Below are positions 1 through 6,540 of a stretch of 9,639 bases of DNA, in pieces. The notes below the pieces were generated by a model. It was not told where the DNA came from. It ran no database searches and worked only from the letters and a program-made list of their open reading frames with translations. The position numbers and the translations under genes were made by a program. The DNA lies in NCBI GenBank assembly GCA_016779505.1, contig JADHNM010000040.1:1-9639 (forward strand), in the 5' to 3' direction. Origin of the DNA: SAR86 cluster bacterium. GTDB lineage: Bacteria; Pseudomonadota; Gammaproteobacteria; Magnimaribacterales; D2472. Numbering within the stretch: position 1 is the stretch's first letter; the number at the start of each line of letters is the position of its first letter.

Positions 1-691
1 CATCATCAAATGAAGGCTTTACAGCGGAGGGAGGATCAGTTTTTTCTATATTAACCTGTTGGACTACCAGTCCTGTTCCATATAAATCAAGATAGCTTTG
101 CAGTCTTGAGTTAACATCCTGAGCGATCAATTCTCGGCCGGTTGTGAGTGTTACATCAAGGGTATTATCTCCAACAACATGTCGCAATGAACTTTCTGTA
201 GCTTCTCTCAGGCTGCTCTCTGGATCACGGACATTCAAAACAAAATCCTTTAAATTTTTAATTCTGTATTGAACAGAAATAGTAACATCAACTAAATTTT
301 CGTCTTTGGTAAGCATATTGACTGTTTGCGAGTAACGTCTTGTTAATGCAACGTTTTCGACGTATCTTTCGTCAATTCCAGCAAACATAAAATTCAAGCC
401 TTCGCCTGTTTCGGCATGATATTCACCAAATCTTAAAATAACCGCTCTTTCAGGGGAGTCAAGCTGATAAATAGACATACTTGCATAAAGGACTAGCAGT
501 CCAAAAAAACCATACAGAAAAGCTTTTTTGGTTGGAAAATTAAATCCGTTTCCATCGGAAGATCCGTTGGAGCCTGAACCCTTTTTTCCTCCAAACATGA
601 GAGAAAACTTTTTGATTAAATCATCAAATGAAACCTCGTCTTGATCTTTCCTGCCCCAAGGGTCTTGATTGTTTTGATTGTCCCAATTCAC
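1..691 (-). CDS. hflK: HflK, membrane-anchored SPFH/prohibitin-family regulator of FtsH (C-terminus beyond window)
   Basis: With HflC, HflK forms a large periplasm-facing inner-membrane assembly that surrounds and modulates the FtsH protease. About 230 residues are visible. The N-terminus has the family's Asn/Asp/Gln-rich start with DPWG (residues 10-13), then a Gly/Ser-rich linker (about 34-50), a single membrane segment (about 57-75), and the SPFH domain beginning SPERAVILRFGEY. Later visible motifs are TVNMLTKDENLVDV, SVQYRI, the SLREATESSLR helix, and PPSAVKPSFDD at the edge. I chose the GTG at 691-689 because it yields the characteristic N-terminus (V/M-NWDNQNNQDPWG) and has a weak AGG seven bases upstream; no ATG occurs before residue 32. 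It lies 61 nt downstream of miaA and probably continues into hflC outside the window. The family call is certain; the exact start is likely. Confidence 0.95.
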   Translation of the reverse strand, partial: MNWDNQNNQDPWGRKDQDEVSFDDLIKKFSLMFGGKKGSGSNGSSDGNGFNFPTKKAFLYGFFGLLVLYASMSIYQLDSPERAVILRFGEYHAETGEGLNFMFAGIDERYVENVALTRRYSQTVNMLTKDENLVDVTISVQYRIKNLKDFVLNVRDPESSLREATESSLRHVVGDNTLDVTLTTGRELIAQDVNSRLQSYLDLYGTGLVVQQVNIEKTDPPSAVKPSFDD

Positions 692-718
692 GTAGATACC
701 TATTAAGTGTAAAGTTGT

Positions 719-724
719 ATTATA
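719..724 (-). promoter_or_regulatory. Possible -10 box for hflK
   Basis: On the minus strand this is a perfect TATAAT in the only sizeable gap (61 nt) of the waaA-glnB-miaA-hflK run. It would place the transcription start about 20 nt before the hflK GTG. No convincing -35 hexamer lies 16-18 nt upstream (the best are AGGATT-like), and TATAAT is easily found by chance in such AT-rich DNA. It would give hflK(-hflC) expression independent of miaA. Confidence 0.35.
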
Positions 725-752
725 AATTCATTTTGGGGGTAAATCCTAAGAA

Positions 753-1706
753 TTAAACAGCTGAAAGCAAATTAAGCTGCTTTTTTAATTGCTCCGTAGC
801 TTTTTCCTGTTGGTGAAGATCAAAATAAGTTAAATTCTCCCATCCTCGCATCCAAGTGCACTGTCTTTTTGCAAATTGACGAGTGGCATATAGAGACTTT
901 TCAAATAATTCTGATTTTTCTAACTTTCCTTCAAGCACTTGCAATCCCTGTCTGTAATTTATTGCTTTCATTGCCGGATGTTCAGTAGAGATTTTAAAAG
1001 TATTTTGAATCTGCGAAATTTCTTCAAGCAATTTATCTCCAACCAGTGTTCCTTGCCTGGATTCAATTCTTTCATGCAGCTTAAATCTATCTGAAGGAAA
1101 AATCCCAAACTCTATTAAATTATATTTTTCTTTTAATTGGCTTGTTTGCAAAGATGCAAAGTTCGCATTCAGACTCTTGCCTGTTGAAGTGATAATTTCA
1201 ATGGCTCTGATAATTCGTTGAGAATCTTGAGGTTTGATATCATGCGCTGCCTTTGGATCGATTTTCTTTAATTCTTCATGCAAAGCCTCTACTCCATTTG
1301 TGAGCATTTTTTTTTCGAGCTCATCTCGAAGTTGGCTATTAGCGGAGGGAAGCATGCTTATACCTGTTTTCAGAAGATTAAAATACATCATGCTTCCACC
1401 AACCATTAATGGAATCTTTTCTCTAGCATGAATATTATCGATCAACCGCATCGCTGCATCATAAAAATCTGCAACAGAAAAAATACAATCTAAAGAGACA
1501 TGGTTCACTAAATGATGAGGGTGTTTTCTTAAAGTTGCATCAGATGGCTTGGCAGATCCCACATTGCATTCTTTATAAACCATGACTGAGTCTACGCTTA
1601 TAATTTCAAAAGCTTCAAATTGATTTTGCCAATCAATCGCCCAGTCAGTCTTTCCAGATGCAGTAGGGCCTAGGAGAAAGATTATGGTTTTCTTACTTAG
1701 TTTCAA
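753..1706 (-). CDS. miaA: tRNA dimethylallyltransferase (A37 isopentenylation)
   Basis: MiaA transfers dimethylallyl from DMAPP to N6 of A37 in tRNAs reading UNN codons, the first step toward ms2i6A. The 317-residue length is typical. Visible motifs are the P-loop GPTASGKT (13-20), ISVDSVMVY with the catalytic-region Asp39, VGSAKPS (49-55), HHLVNHV, the VGGSMMYF loop (102-109, Ser where most members have Thr), SQRIIRAIEI, and the C-terminal RQFAKRQCTWMRGW. The start must be the TTG at 1706-1704. The frame is closed by the glnB TAA two codons upstream, and no ATG or GTG lies before the P-loop. No Shine-Dalgarno sequence is evident, so initiation probably depends on ribosomes finishing glnB only 6 nt earlier. 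Unusually, the downstream neighbour is hflK rather than hfq. Confidence 0.97.
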   Translation of the reverse strand: MKLSKKTIIFLLGPTASGKTDWAIDWQNQFEAFEIISVDSVMVYKECNVGSAKPSDATLRKHPHHLVNHVSLDCIFSVADFYDAAMRLIDNIHAREKIPLMVGGSMMYFNLLKTGISMLPSANSQLRDELEKKMLTNGVEALHEELKKIDPKAAHDIKPQDSQRIIRAIEIITSTGKSLNANFASLQTSQLKEKYNLIEFGIFPSDRFKLHERIESRQGTLVGDKLLEEISQIQNTFKISTEHPAMKAINYRQGLQVLEGKLEKSELFEKSLYATRQFAKRQCTWMRGWENLTYFDLHQQEKATEQLKKQLNLLSAV

Positions 1707-1712
1707 GTACTT

Positions 1713-2051
1713 TTATATTGCGTCTTGACCAGTCTCACCTGTTCTAATTCTGATAACTTGATCAAGTGTAGAGACAAAAATTTTTCCATCTCCAATTTTT
1801 CCGGTGCTTGCGCTTGATGTAATTGCATTAATGGCTGCATCAAGCTGATCAATTGATACAGCAATTTCTACTTTGATTTTGGGTAAAAAATCGATCACAT
1901 ATTCAGCTCCTCGGTATAATTCAGTATGGCCTTTCTGCCTCCCAAAACCTTTCACCTCGGTAATTGTCATGCCAGTAATACCAATCAGATCAAGTGATTG
2001 ACGAACTTCCTCTAATTTAAATGGCTTAATAATTGCTGTAATAAGCTTCAA
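1713..2051 (-). CDS. glnB: Nitrogen regulatory protein P-II (GlnB type)
   Basis: This is a trimeric cytosolic sensor of ATP/ADP and 2-oxoglutarate that controls glutamine synthetase adenylylation and NtrB, and is itself uridylylated by GlnD. At 112 residues it is exactly family length. Both P-II signatures are visible: the T-loop FGRQKGHTELYRGAEY (36-51) with the modifiable Tyr51, and the nucleotide-binding B-loop TGKIGDGKIFV (83-93). R101 and R103 near the C-terminus also match. No amtB lies beside it, which together with sequence favours GlnB over GlnK. The start is the TTG at 2051-2049. It has a strong AGGAG seven bases upstream, and it overlaps the waaA stop as TTGA, so it is translationally coupled to waaA. 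miaA begins 6 nt after the stop, in the same frame. Confidence 0.97.
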   Translation of the reverse strand: MKLITAIIKPFKLEEVRQSLDLIGITGMTITEVKGFGRQKGHTELYRGAEYVIDFLPKIKVEIAVSIDQLDAAINAITSSASTGKIGDGKIFVSTLDQVIRIRTGETGQDAI

Positions 2052-3283
2052 TTTTTTTCTCCTAATTGCTTAATTATATAAGAAGCTTGAACCTCTGTTG
2101 AACCTTTATTTCTTTCAACAACCTCCTTGGCTCTGAGCGCATATTGCTCAGCTATTTTTAAATCACCAATAAAAAAATCTATCGCAGCTAGCAATTCATC
2201 CTCGCTGGTAACTTTGATACATGCTTTATTATTAAGAAATTGCTCAACTATATCTTCAAAATTAAATGTATGAGGACCTATGATGATTGGAGACCCTAAA
2301 GCAGCAGGTTCAATTAAATTATGCCCTCCTCTAGGCACCAAACTACCCCCAACAAAAGACATAGATGAGGCTGCATAAAGGCTAGGCAATAAGCCTATGC
2401 TATCGATAATGCACACATCGTAATCTTCTGAGTTTAGATTTGAAAATAATTGTGATCTGAACCCTTTGATGGTTGCTTGCCTTGAGATCTCTGCAGCGCG
2501 CTCTGTATGCCTGGGACAAATAAATAGCTTGAAATGTTCTCTAGATTCAAGCCTATTGAATGCATTCAGCAATATTTCTTCCTCTCCTGGATGAGTGCTG
2601 GCTCCCAAGATAAAAGGAGCAGTTTTAACTGGCTTGGTGTTTGCGCTAGAAATATCAAATTTAACTGAGCCCACTACCTCAATAGAATCCTCATTAATGC
2701 CCAGTTTTAAAAAGCGATCCTTGTGTTTGCTTGTTTGCACAAAAGAAAAAGTGATCTTTTTTAAGATGTCTTTTAAAAGCCATGATGACATTGCATAAGC
2801 ACGGTAAGACTTATGACTTAGTCTGCCATTCATTAAATAAAGAGGAATATTTTTTTTAGATGCTTGTGAAATCATTGATGGCCATATTTCTGTCTCAAAT
2901 ATTAATATGGCATCAGGCTTGTAAAAATTTAGAAGCCTGTTAACAAAGAAAACAAAGTCCCAAGGGGCATAATTTATTACTATATTCTCAGGAAAGATTT
3001 CCTTTGCCCTTCTTAAACCTGTTGGGGTTGAGGTTGTTATCACGATATCAAAATGTTTGGCAAGTTTATTAATCAGCGCTTGAGATCCTATGACCTCTCC
3101 TAAACTTACTGCATGAAACCAAATAATTTTTTTATTTGCTTGTTTGAGCTGACTGAAATTATATCCAAACCTATTAAGAAAATGCTTGGTGTAATCTGAA
3201 TCAGAAAAACTCTTAACAAAGATCCGTAATACAAATACTGGGACAAGTATTAAAATTAAAAAATTATAAATTACCAACTTCAT
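2048..3283 (-). CDS. waaA: 3-deoxy-D-manno-octulosonic acid (Kdo) transferase
   Basis: WaaA (KdtA) adds Kdo from CMP-Kdo to the lipid A precursor lipid IVA at the cytosolic face of the inner membrane, completing the minimal LPS core. The 411 residues are close to the usual 420-430. An N-terminal hydrophobic anchor (about 4-22) precedes a GT-B fold of family GT30. Visible motifs are WFHAVSLGE with the catalytic Glu63, LIFETEIWPS (127-136), MNGRLS (151-156), the GASTHPGEE donor-domain start (228-235), CPRH (256-259), and VGGSLVPRGGHNLIEPAALG (311-330) followed by GPH. The ATG at 3283 gives the expected anchor; no clear Shine-Dalgarno sequence precedes it. It heads the leftward run with glnB and miaA and is divergent from lpxL, whose product acylates Kdo-lipid A. 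Confidence 0.97.
   Translation of the reverse strand: MKLVIYNFLILILVPVFVLRIFVKSFSDSDYTKHFLNRFGYNFSQLKQANKKIIWFHAVSLGEVIGSQALINKLAKHFDIVITTSTPTGLRRAKEIFPENIVINYAPWDFVFFVNRLLNFYKPDAILIFETEIWPSMISQASKKNIPLYLMNGRLSHKSYRAYAMSSWLLKDILKKITFSFVQTSKHKDRFLKLGINEDSIEVVGSVKFDISSANTKPVKTAPFILGASTHPGEEEILLNAFNRLESREHFKLFICPRHTERAAEISRQATIKGFRSQLFSNLNSEDYDVCIIDSIGLLPSLYAASSMSFVGGSLVPRGGHNLIEPAALGSPIIIGPHTFNFEDIVEQFLNNKACIKVTSEDELLAAIDFFIGDLKIAEQYALRAKEVVERNKGSTEVQASYIIKQLGEKN
2059..2063 (-). promoter_or_regulatory. Shine-Dalgarno AGGAG that fixes the glnB TTG start
   Basis: The minus strand reads AGGAG followed by seven A residues and then TTG. The site lies inside the last codons of waaA. It is the clearest ribosome binding site in the window and decides the non-ATG start of glnB. 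Confidence 0.8.
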
Positions 3284-3356
3284 ATCAAAGCTATATTTAA
3301 ATTAATGTAATAATACATTCTTTAATTTTGATGTACTCATAATATTGATTAAGTTA
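3284..3356. promoter_or_regulatory. Divergent waaA/lpxL control region with a perfect inverted repeat
   Basis: This 73-bp, very AT-rich spacer must hold promoters for both envelope genes. It contains AATGTA-ATAA-TACATT at 3304-3319, a perfect 6-bp inverted repeat around a 4-nt centre and the size of a dimeric regulator's operator. Rightward, CATAAT at 3338-3343 could be the -10 of lpxL. Leftward, TATTAT on the minus strand (ATAATA, 3309-3314, inside the repeat) could be the -10 of waaA. Neither has a good -35. In DNA this AT-rich a short palindrome can be chance, so this is a candidate only. Confidence 0.4.
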
Positions 3357-4199
3357 ATGATGACATTATGGCAAGGTCTTTGCCATCTCCCAACTTCATG
3401 GCATCCAGTAATGGGAAAATTTTGTGGAAAAGTCCTGTTTATTGTTGCTGGAAGCAGGAAAAAAATTGCGCAAGTAAATCTTGAGGCATGTTTCCCAAAT
3501 CTATCAAAAACAGAAAGGGAAAAAATTTTAAGAGATAATTTTTTGTACCTAGGAAGATCTTTGATTGAAACAGGCATAGCTTGGTTTTGGTCAAACCAAA
3601 AAATACAAAGCCAGATTAATTATGAAATAATTAACTTAGATCTTTTGCTTCCCAATGAAAGTAATAAGGGTAACTTGATCATTTTTAAGCACTCTCAACA
3701 CTTAGAGTTAGATGCTCGTCTTTTGGCTATGAATGCTCCAATGTATGGGGTGAGCAGATCACATAATTCTGCTTCAATGAATAAAATTCAAGATAAAGGT
3801 AGACTTTCAAGCCTGAAAGATACAGCTGATAAAAATAATCCAAGAAAATTTATGAAATGGCTGAAAAATGGAAAGAATGTTTTGTATGCAATAGATCAAG
3901 ATTATGGATGGGATCATTCTGTTAAATTAAAATTTTTTCAAAAAGAAGCAGCTACTATCACAACAACAAAAAAGATTATTGATGCTACTGATTCAAATTT
4001 ATTATTTATAAATTCATACTATGTAAATAATAAGTTAATTCTTAAGATAGAATTAATTGATCATTTAGAGCTAGACTCAACAGAACTAGCCCAAAAAATT
4101 AATGACATAATGGAAGAAAGCATTCTTCAACATCCAGCTGAATATCTTTGGATACATAGACGATTTAAATCGACGCTAGGAAAAGACTTTTATAAATAA
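3357..4199 (+). CDS. lpxL: Lipid A late acyltransferase (LpxL/HtrB family)
   Basis: It transfers an acyl chain from acyl-ACP to a hydroxyacyl chain of Kdo-lipid A at the inner membrane. The 280 residues are somewhat shorter than the usual 300 or so. Starting from ATG 3357, I see the NLEACFPNLS block typical after the N-terminal amphipathic/membrane segment. Next is the catalytic HX4E motif HSQHLE (His112, Glu117), then GVSRSHNS, DQDYG (180-184), and the C-terminal YLWIHRRFK (263-271). All are diagnostic of the LABLAT acyltransferases. A TTG at 3345 would add four residues, but the likely -10 at 3338-3343 argues against it. Which secondary acyl position (LpxL or LpxM) it serves cannot be told from sequence alone. 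It is divergent from waaA and cotranscribed with the methyltransferase that follows 1 nt later. Confidence 0.9.
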   Translation: MMTLWQGLCHLPTSWHPVMGKFCGKVLFIVAGSRKKIAQVNLEACFPNLSKTEREKILRDNFLYLGRSLIETGIAWFWSNQKIQSQINYEIINLDLLLPNESNKGNLIIFKHSQHLELDARLLAMNAPMYGVSRSHNSASMNKIQDKGRLSSLKDTADKNNPRKFMKWLKNGKNVLYAIDQDYGWDHSVKLKFFQKEAATITTTKKIIDATDSNLLFINSYYVNNKLILKIELIDHLELDSTELAQKINDIMEESILQHPAEYLWIHRRFKSTLGKDFYK

Positions 4200-4200
4200 T

Positions 4201-4806
4201 ATGGACTTTGATCAACTAAATAATATTAAAGGCTTCATGCCCAGTCATGAGGGATTGGCATTGACGAAATGGGCGGAAAAGTTTTCTCATTATGGGCCAG
4301 CTCTTGAAATTGGTACGTTTGGAGCAAAGTCTGCACTTTATATAGCTGCAGGAAGTGCAATTCATAATCAGTTGGTTTATACCGTGGATCATCATTCTGG
4401 TTCCGAGGAACACCAGCTAGGTGAAGAATATTTTGATGCGGAAATTTATGATGAAAAATTAGGCCGAGTTAATACGGTACCTTTAATGCAATCAAACCTT
4501 CAGCAATTTGAAGAAAGTAAATGGGTCGTTCCAATTCTTGCCAATGCAAATTCTATCGCATCATCATGGGGAACAGAACTAGGACTCTTATTTATTGACG
4601 GTAGTCATACTGAAGTATCGGCAATGAACGATTATGATAATTGGAGTAGTAAACTTCATTCTCATGGAGCATTGGTAATTCATGATATTTATGAGAAACC
4701 AGAGGATGGCGGACAAGCTCCATATCTAGTTTATCAAAAAGCTCAAAAGGAAGGTTTTAAACTATTCGAAAGAGTTGATACCATTGTTTGTCTAACTAAG
4801 GCTTAA
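4201..4806 (+). CDS. Class I SAM-dependent methyltransferase, Methyltransf_24-like
   Basis: This is a 201-residue cytosolic Rossmann-fold protein. SAM-binding motif I is ALEIGTFGAKS (34-44). The acidic residue ending strand 2 is Asp63 in VYTVDHHSGSEE (59-70). Strand 4 is LLFIDGSHTEV (129-139), followed by GALVIHDIY (156-164) and EDGGQAPY (168-175). The conserved GFMPSHEGLAL at residues 11-21 and DHHxGSEE are not general methyltransferase features. From memory, they mark a subfamily in actinobacterial clusters beside the same kinds of proteins encoded on the opposite strand here (4796-7778). The substrate is unknown. The start ATG lies 1 nt after the lpxL stop with no Shine-Dalgarno sequence, implying coupling to lpxL. 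The 3' end overlaps the convergent toroid gene by 11 nt. The fold is secure; methyl transfer itself is inferred. Confidence 0.85.
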   Translation: MDFDQLNNIKGFMPSHEGLALTKWAEKFSHYGPALEIGTFGAKSALYIAAGSAIHNQLVYTVDHHSGSEEHQLGEEYFDAEIYDEKLGRVNTVPLMQSNLQQFEESKWVVPILANANSIASSWGTELGLLFIDGSHTEVSAMNDYDNWSSKLHSHGALVIHDIYEKPEDGGQAPYLVYQKAQKEGFKLFERVDTIVCLTKA

Positions 4807-5839
4807 ATTGTTGTTTAAGAAATAAATCAGCCCCAGAGGTCAGTCTGTTATTCGCATCAGCTGCTAAAATGCATGCCGCTGAGGTCCAAGCAGGTGTTTC
4901 TTCTGGCCAGTAAATATTTTCTTTAAATTGCCAACCCATGTAGGGTATGTTCTTGTTATCAACTATAGCAATAGCATTATGAAGAAGCTCTAATGCTATT
5001 TTATCTTCTCCAATTTTTTTATATGCAATAGAGCACTCGCTGGTCTCAGCAACAGTAACCCAAGGCTCATCTGATACACATTTAATTCCAAGACCCTCAA
5101 CCCAAAAAGAATCTTGAATTTTTGTTATTAAAGCAGCAATTCTTTGTTTTGAATTAATTCCGCCTAGAATCGGATAATACCAATCCATTGAAAACCTACT
5201 GCGGTCTTTCTGTAAGTCAAATATTTCAGATGGATTTTCAAGCGCTGTTATTAATTTTGAATGTGCAATTTTCCATTCTGACTCGTAATTATGACGGCCT
5301 AAAACTTGGCAAATGGCAATTGCGCACTCAAAACTTTTTGCAATGGAGCTGCAGCCAGTTAACAGATAATCCTCATCAATTGTTTCAAACTCATTTATAT
5401 TCCAGGCAATGGCTCCATTACTATGTTGAAGAGAAAGAGAAAATAAAATGCCTTTTTTAACTGGTTCCCAAAAACTTTGTAGAAAATTAATATCATTATT
5501 AAGCAAATAAAAATGCCATACAGCAACAGCAATGTATGATGCGTAATTAGTTTGTTTGTTGAGTTCTAATGGCTCTTCATCCTTATATAAGTTATACCAG
5601 CTACCATCTTCGTTCTGATTGGCAGACATCCAATGCAAGCCTTTAAGGGCTTGGCTGTTATAGCCTAAAGTAGTCAAACCCATGACGGCTTCAAGATGAT
5701 CCCATGGATCATGAGAGCCATCTTGATTGGAGGGAATGGCCCCAGAAAGAAATTGAGCCTCATCTAAAAATCTACCCAAATGATTTAGTCCATCAAGAGA
5801 ATCAGGATTAATGTTGGAGATATTTGGAAATTTTTTCAT
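4796..5839 (-). CDS. Alpha/alpha-toroid protein, squalene-cyclase/prenyltransferase-like, function unknown
   Basis: The 347 residues show no signal peptide or membrane segment, so it is probably cytosolic. It is built of helical repeats: GAIPSNQDGSHDPWDHLEA (33-51), KGLHWMSANQNEDGSW (66-81), and KKGILFSLSLQHSNGAI (128-144). The second fits the QW motif of squalene/hopene cyclases perfectly. The spacing also resembles the (alpha/alpha)6 barrel of glucoamylase-like enzymes. Other distinctive blocks are LLTGCSSI (159-166), SRFSMDWYYPILGG (214-227), EPWVTVAETSECSIA (258-272), and WPEETPAWTSAA (311-322). The cyclase DXDD acid motif is absent, so reaction and substrate cannot be assigned. Annotators often call relatives 'prenyltransferase', without proof I know of. 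Its ATG overlaps the upstream methyltransferase stop as ATGA, so it is the last gene of the ilvE operon. Its stop is antisense to the end of the convergent methyltransferase. Confidence 0.8.
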   Translation of the reverse strand: MKKFPNISNINPDSLDGLNHLGRFLDEAQFLSGAIPSNQDGSHDPWDHLEAVMGLTTLGYNSQALKGLHWMSANQNEDGSWYNLYKDEEPLELNKQTNYASYIAVAVWHFYLLNNDINFLQSFWEPVKKGILFSLSLQHSNGAIAWNINEFETIDEDYLLTGCSSIAKSFECAIAICQVLGRHNYESEWKIAHSKLITALENPSEIFDLQKDRSRFSMDWYYPILGGINSKQRIAALITKIQDSFWVEGLGIKCVSDEPWVTVAETSECSIAYKKIGEDKIALELLHNAIAIVDNKNIPYMGWQFKENIYWPEETPAWTSAACILAADANNRLTSGADLFLKQQFKP

Positions 5840-6540
5840 TTCTTTTCAAAATAAAATGCAATGCTTTTACCAAAAATAGGATTAAGAATTTTTTCAAAGT
5901 TATTTAACCATGCCGGACTTTGAAGAATTTGATATTCAAGAAATTTTTTATAAATCTTCACTAGATAATTTGTCTCTTGGTTATTCCAAAAAAGACAGCG
6001 CAGCCACCAGTAGGCACTATGCAAACCATGAAATCTTTCGGAATGATTATAAGTAAACCCATGTTCTTTGATCTCATTGATTACTTGGCGTTTCTTAAAG
6101 ATTCTTACATGACCGCCAGGCATATTTTGATAACCCGATGAGAGAGCCCAACAAATTTTTTCAGGCCAAAATGAAGGAACGCTAGGTAAAAATTTTCCCT
6201 TGGATTTCAGGACTCTATAAATCTCTTCAATTGCAGTATGGTAATTATCTAAATGCTCCAGAACCTCTGAACAGATAACAAGATCGAAGCTGTTATTTTC
6301 GAATGGAAGATTGTAGACAGATCCTTGCATAAAAACTGTTGAGGCAGTATCTAGTTCCTTAAAAAAATCTAAGCCTTCTTTGCATTTACTTAGAGAGGCA
6401 ATATCTTGATCAATTCCAATGCAATAAACATCTGTATATGTATGCAAAGAACCAAAAATATGACGCCCTTCTCCACAACCAACATCTAAGATTCGTGCAT
6501 TAGGCGGGAGATGAATTTTATTAAAATTAAAAGTTAGCAT
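5836..6540 (-). CDS. Class I SAM-dependent methyltransferase, Methyltransf_11 type
   Basis: The protein has 234 residues. SAM motif I is LDVGCGEGRH (18-27), with acidic Asp44 at the end of strand 2, SVYNLPFENNSFDLVICSEVLEHL (74-97) carrying motifs post-I and II, and YRVLKSKGKFL (108-118) as motif III. The C-terminal half is subfamily-specific: FWPEKICWALS (124-134), GGHVRIFKK (142-150), LHSAYWWLRC (173-182), and NPIFGKSIAFY near the end. The family usually methylates small molecules or lipids; the acceptor here is unknown. The ATG at 6540 has AGGA six bases upstream and overlaps the end of the glycosyltransferase gene by 7 nt, while its own stop overlaps the toroid start by 4 nt. The tight coupling argues that the three proteins work on one pathway. 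Confidence 0.88.
   Translation of the reverse strand: MLTFNFNKIHLPPNARILDVGCGEGRHIFGSLHTYTDVYCIGIDQDIASLSKCKEGLDFFKELDTASTVFMQGSVYNLPFENNSFDLVICSEVLEHLDNYHTAIEEIYRVLKSKGKFLPSVPSFWPEKICWALSSGYQNMPGGHVRIFKKRQVINEIKEHGFTYNHSERFHGLHSAYWWLRCLFWNNQETNYLVKIYKKFLEYQILQSPAWLNNFEKILNPIFGKSIAFYFEKK

Noticed and set aside
515..530. Palindrome AAAAGCTTTT within hflK
   Set aside because: It falls in Lys/Ala/Phe codons of the membrane-segment boundary, has no loop or adjacent T-run on either strand suited to termination, and is expected by chance in AT-rich coding DNA.
3345..3356. TTG at 3345 as the start of lpxL
   Set aside because: It adds only four residues with no Shine-Dalgarno sequence, and it would fall at or before the transcription start predicted from CATAAT at 3338-3343. 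The tandem ATGs at 3357/3360 are preferred, though TTG cannot be excluded.
3302..3577. Leftward 91-codon open frame opposite the start of lpxL
   Set aside because: It lies antisense to the conserved NLEACFPNLS region of lpxL and its translation resembles no family I know. It also fills the divergent control region, where promoters are needed.
5188..5460. Rightward 90-codon open frame opposite the toroid gene
   Set aside because: It is fully inside a convincing leftward gene, with no ribosome binding site, and its translation is low-complexity and without recognisable motifs.
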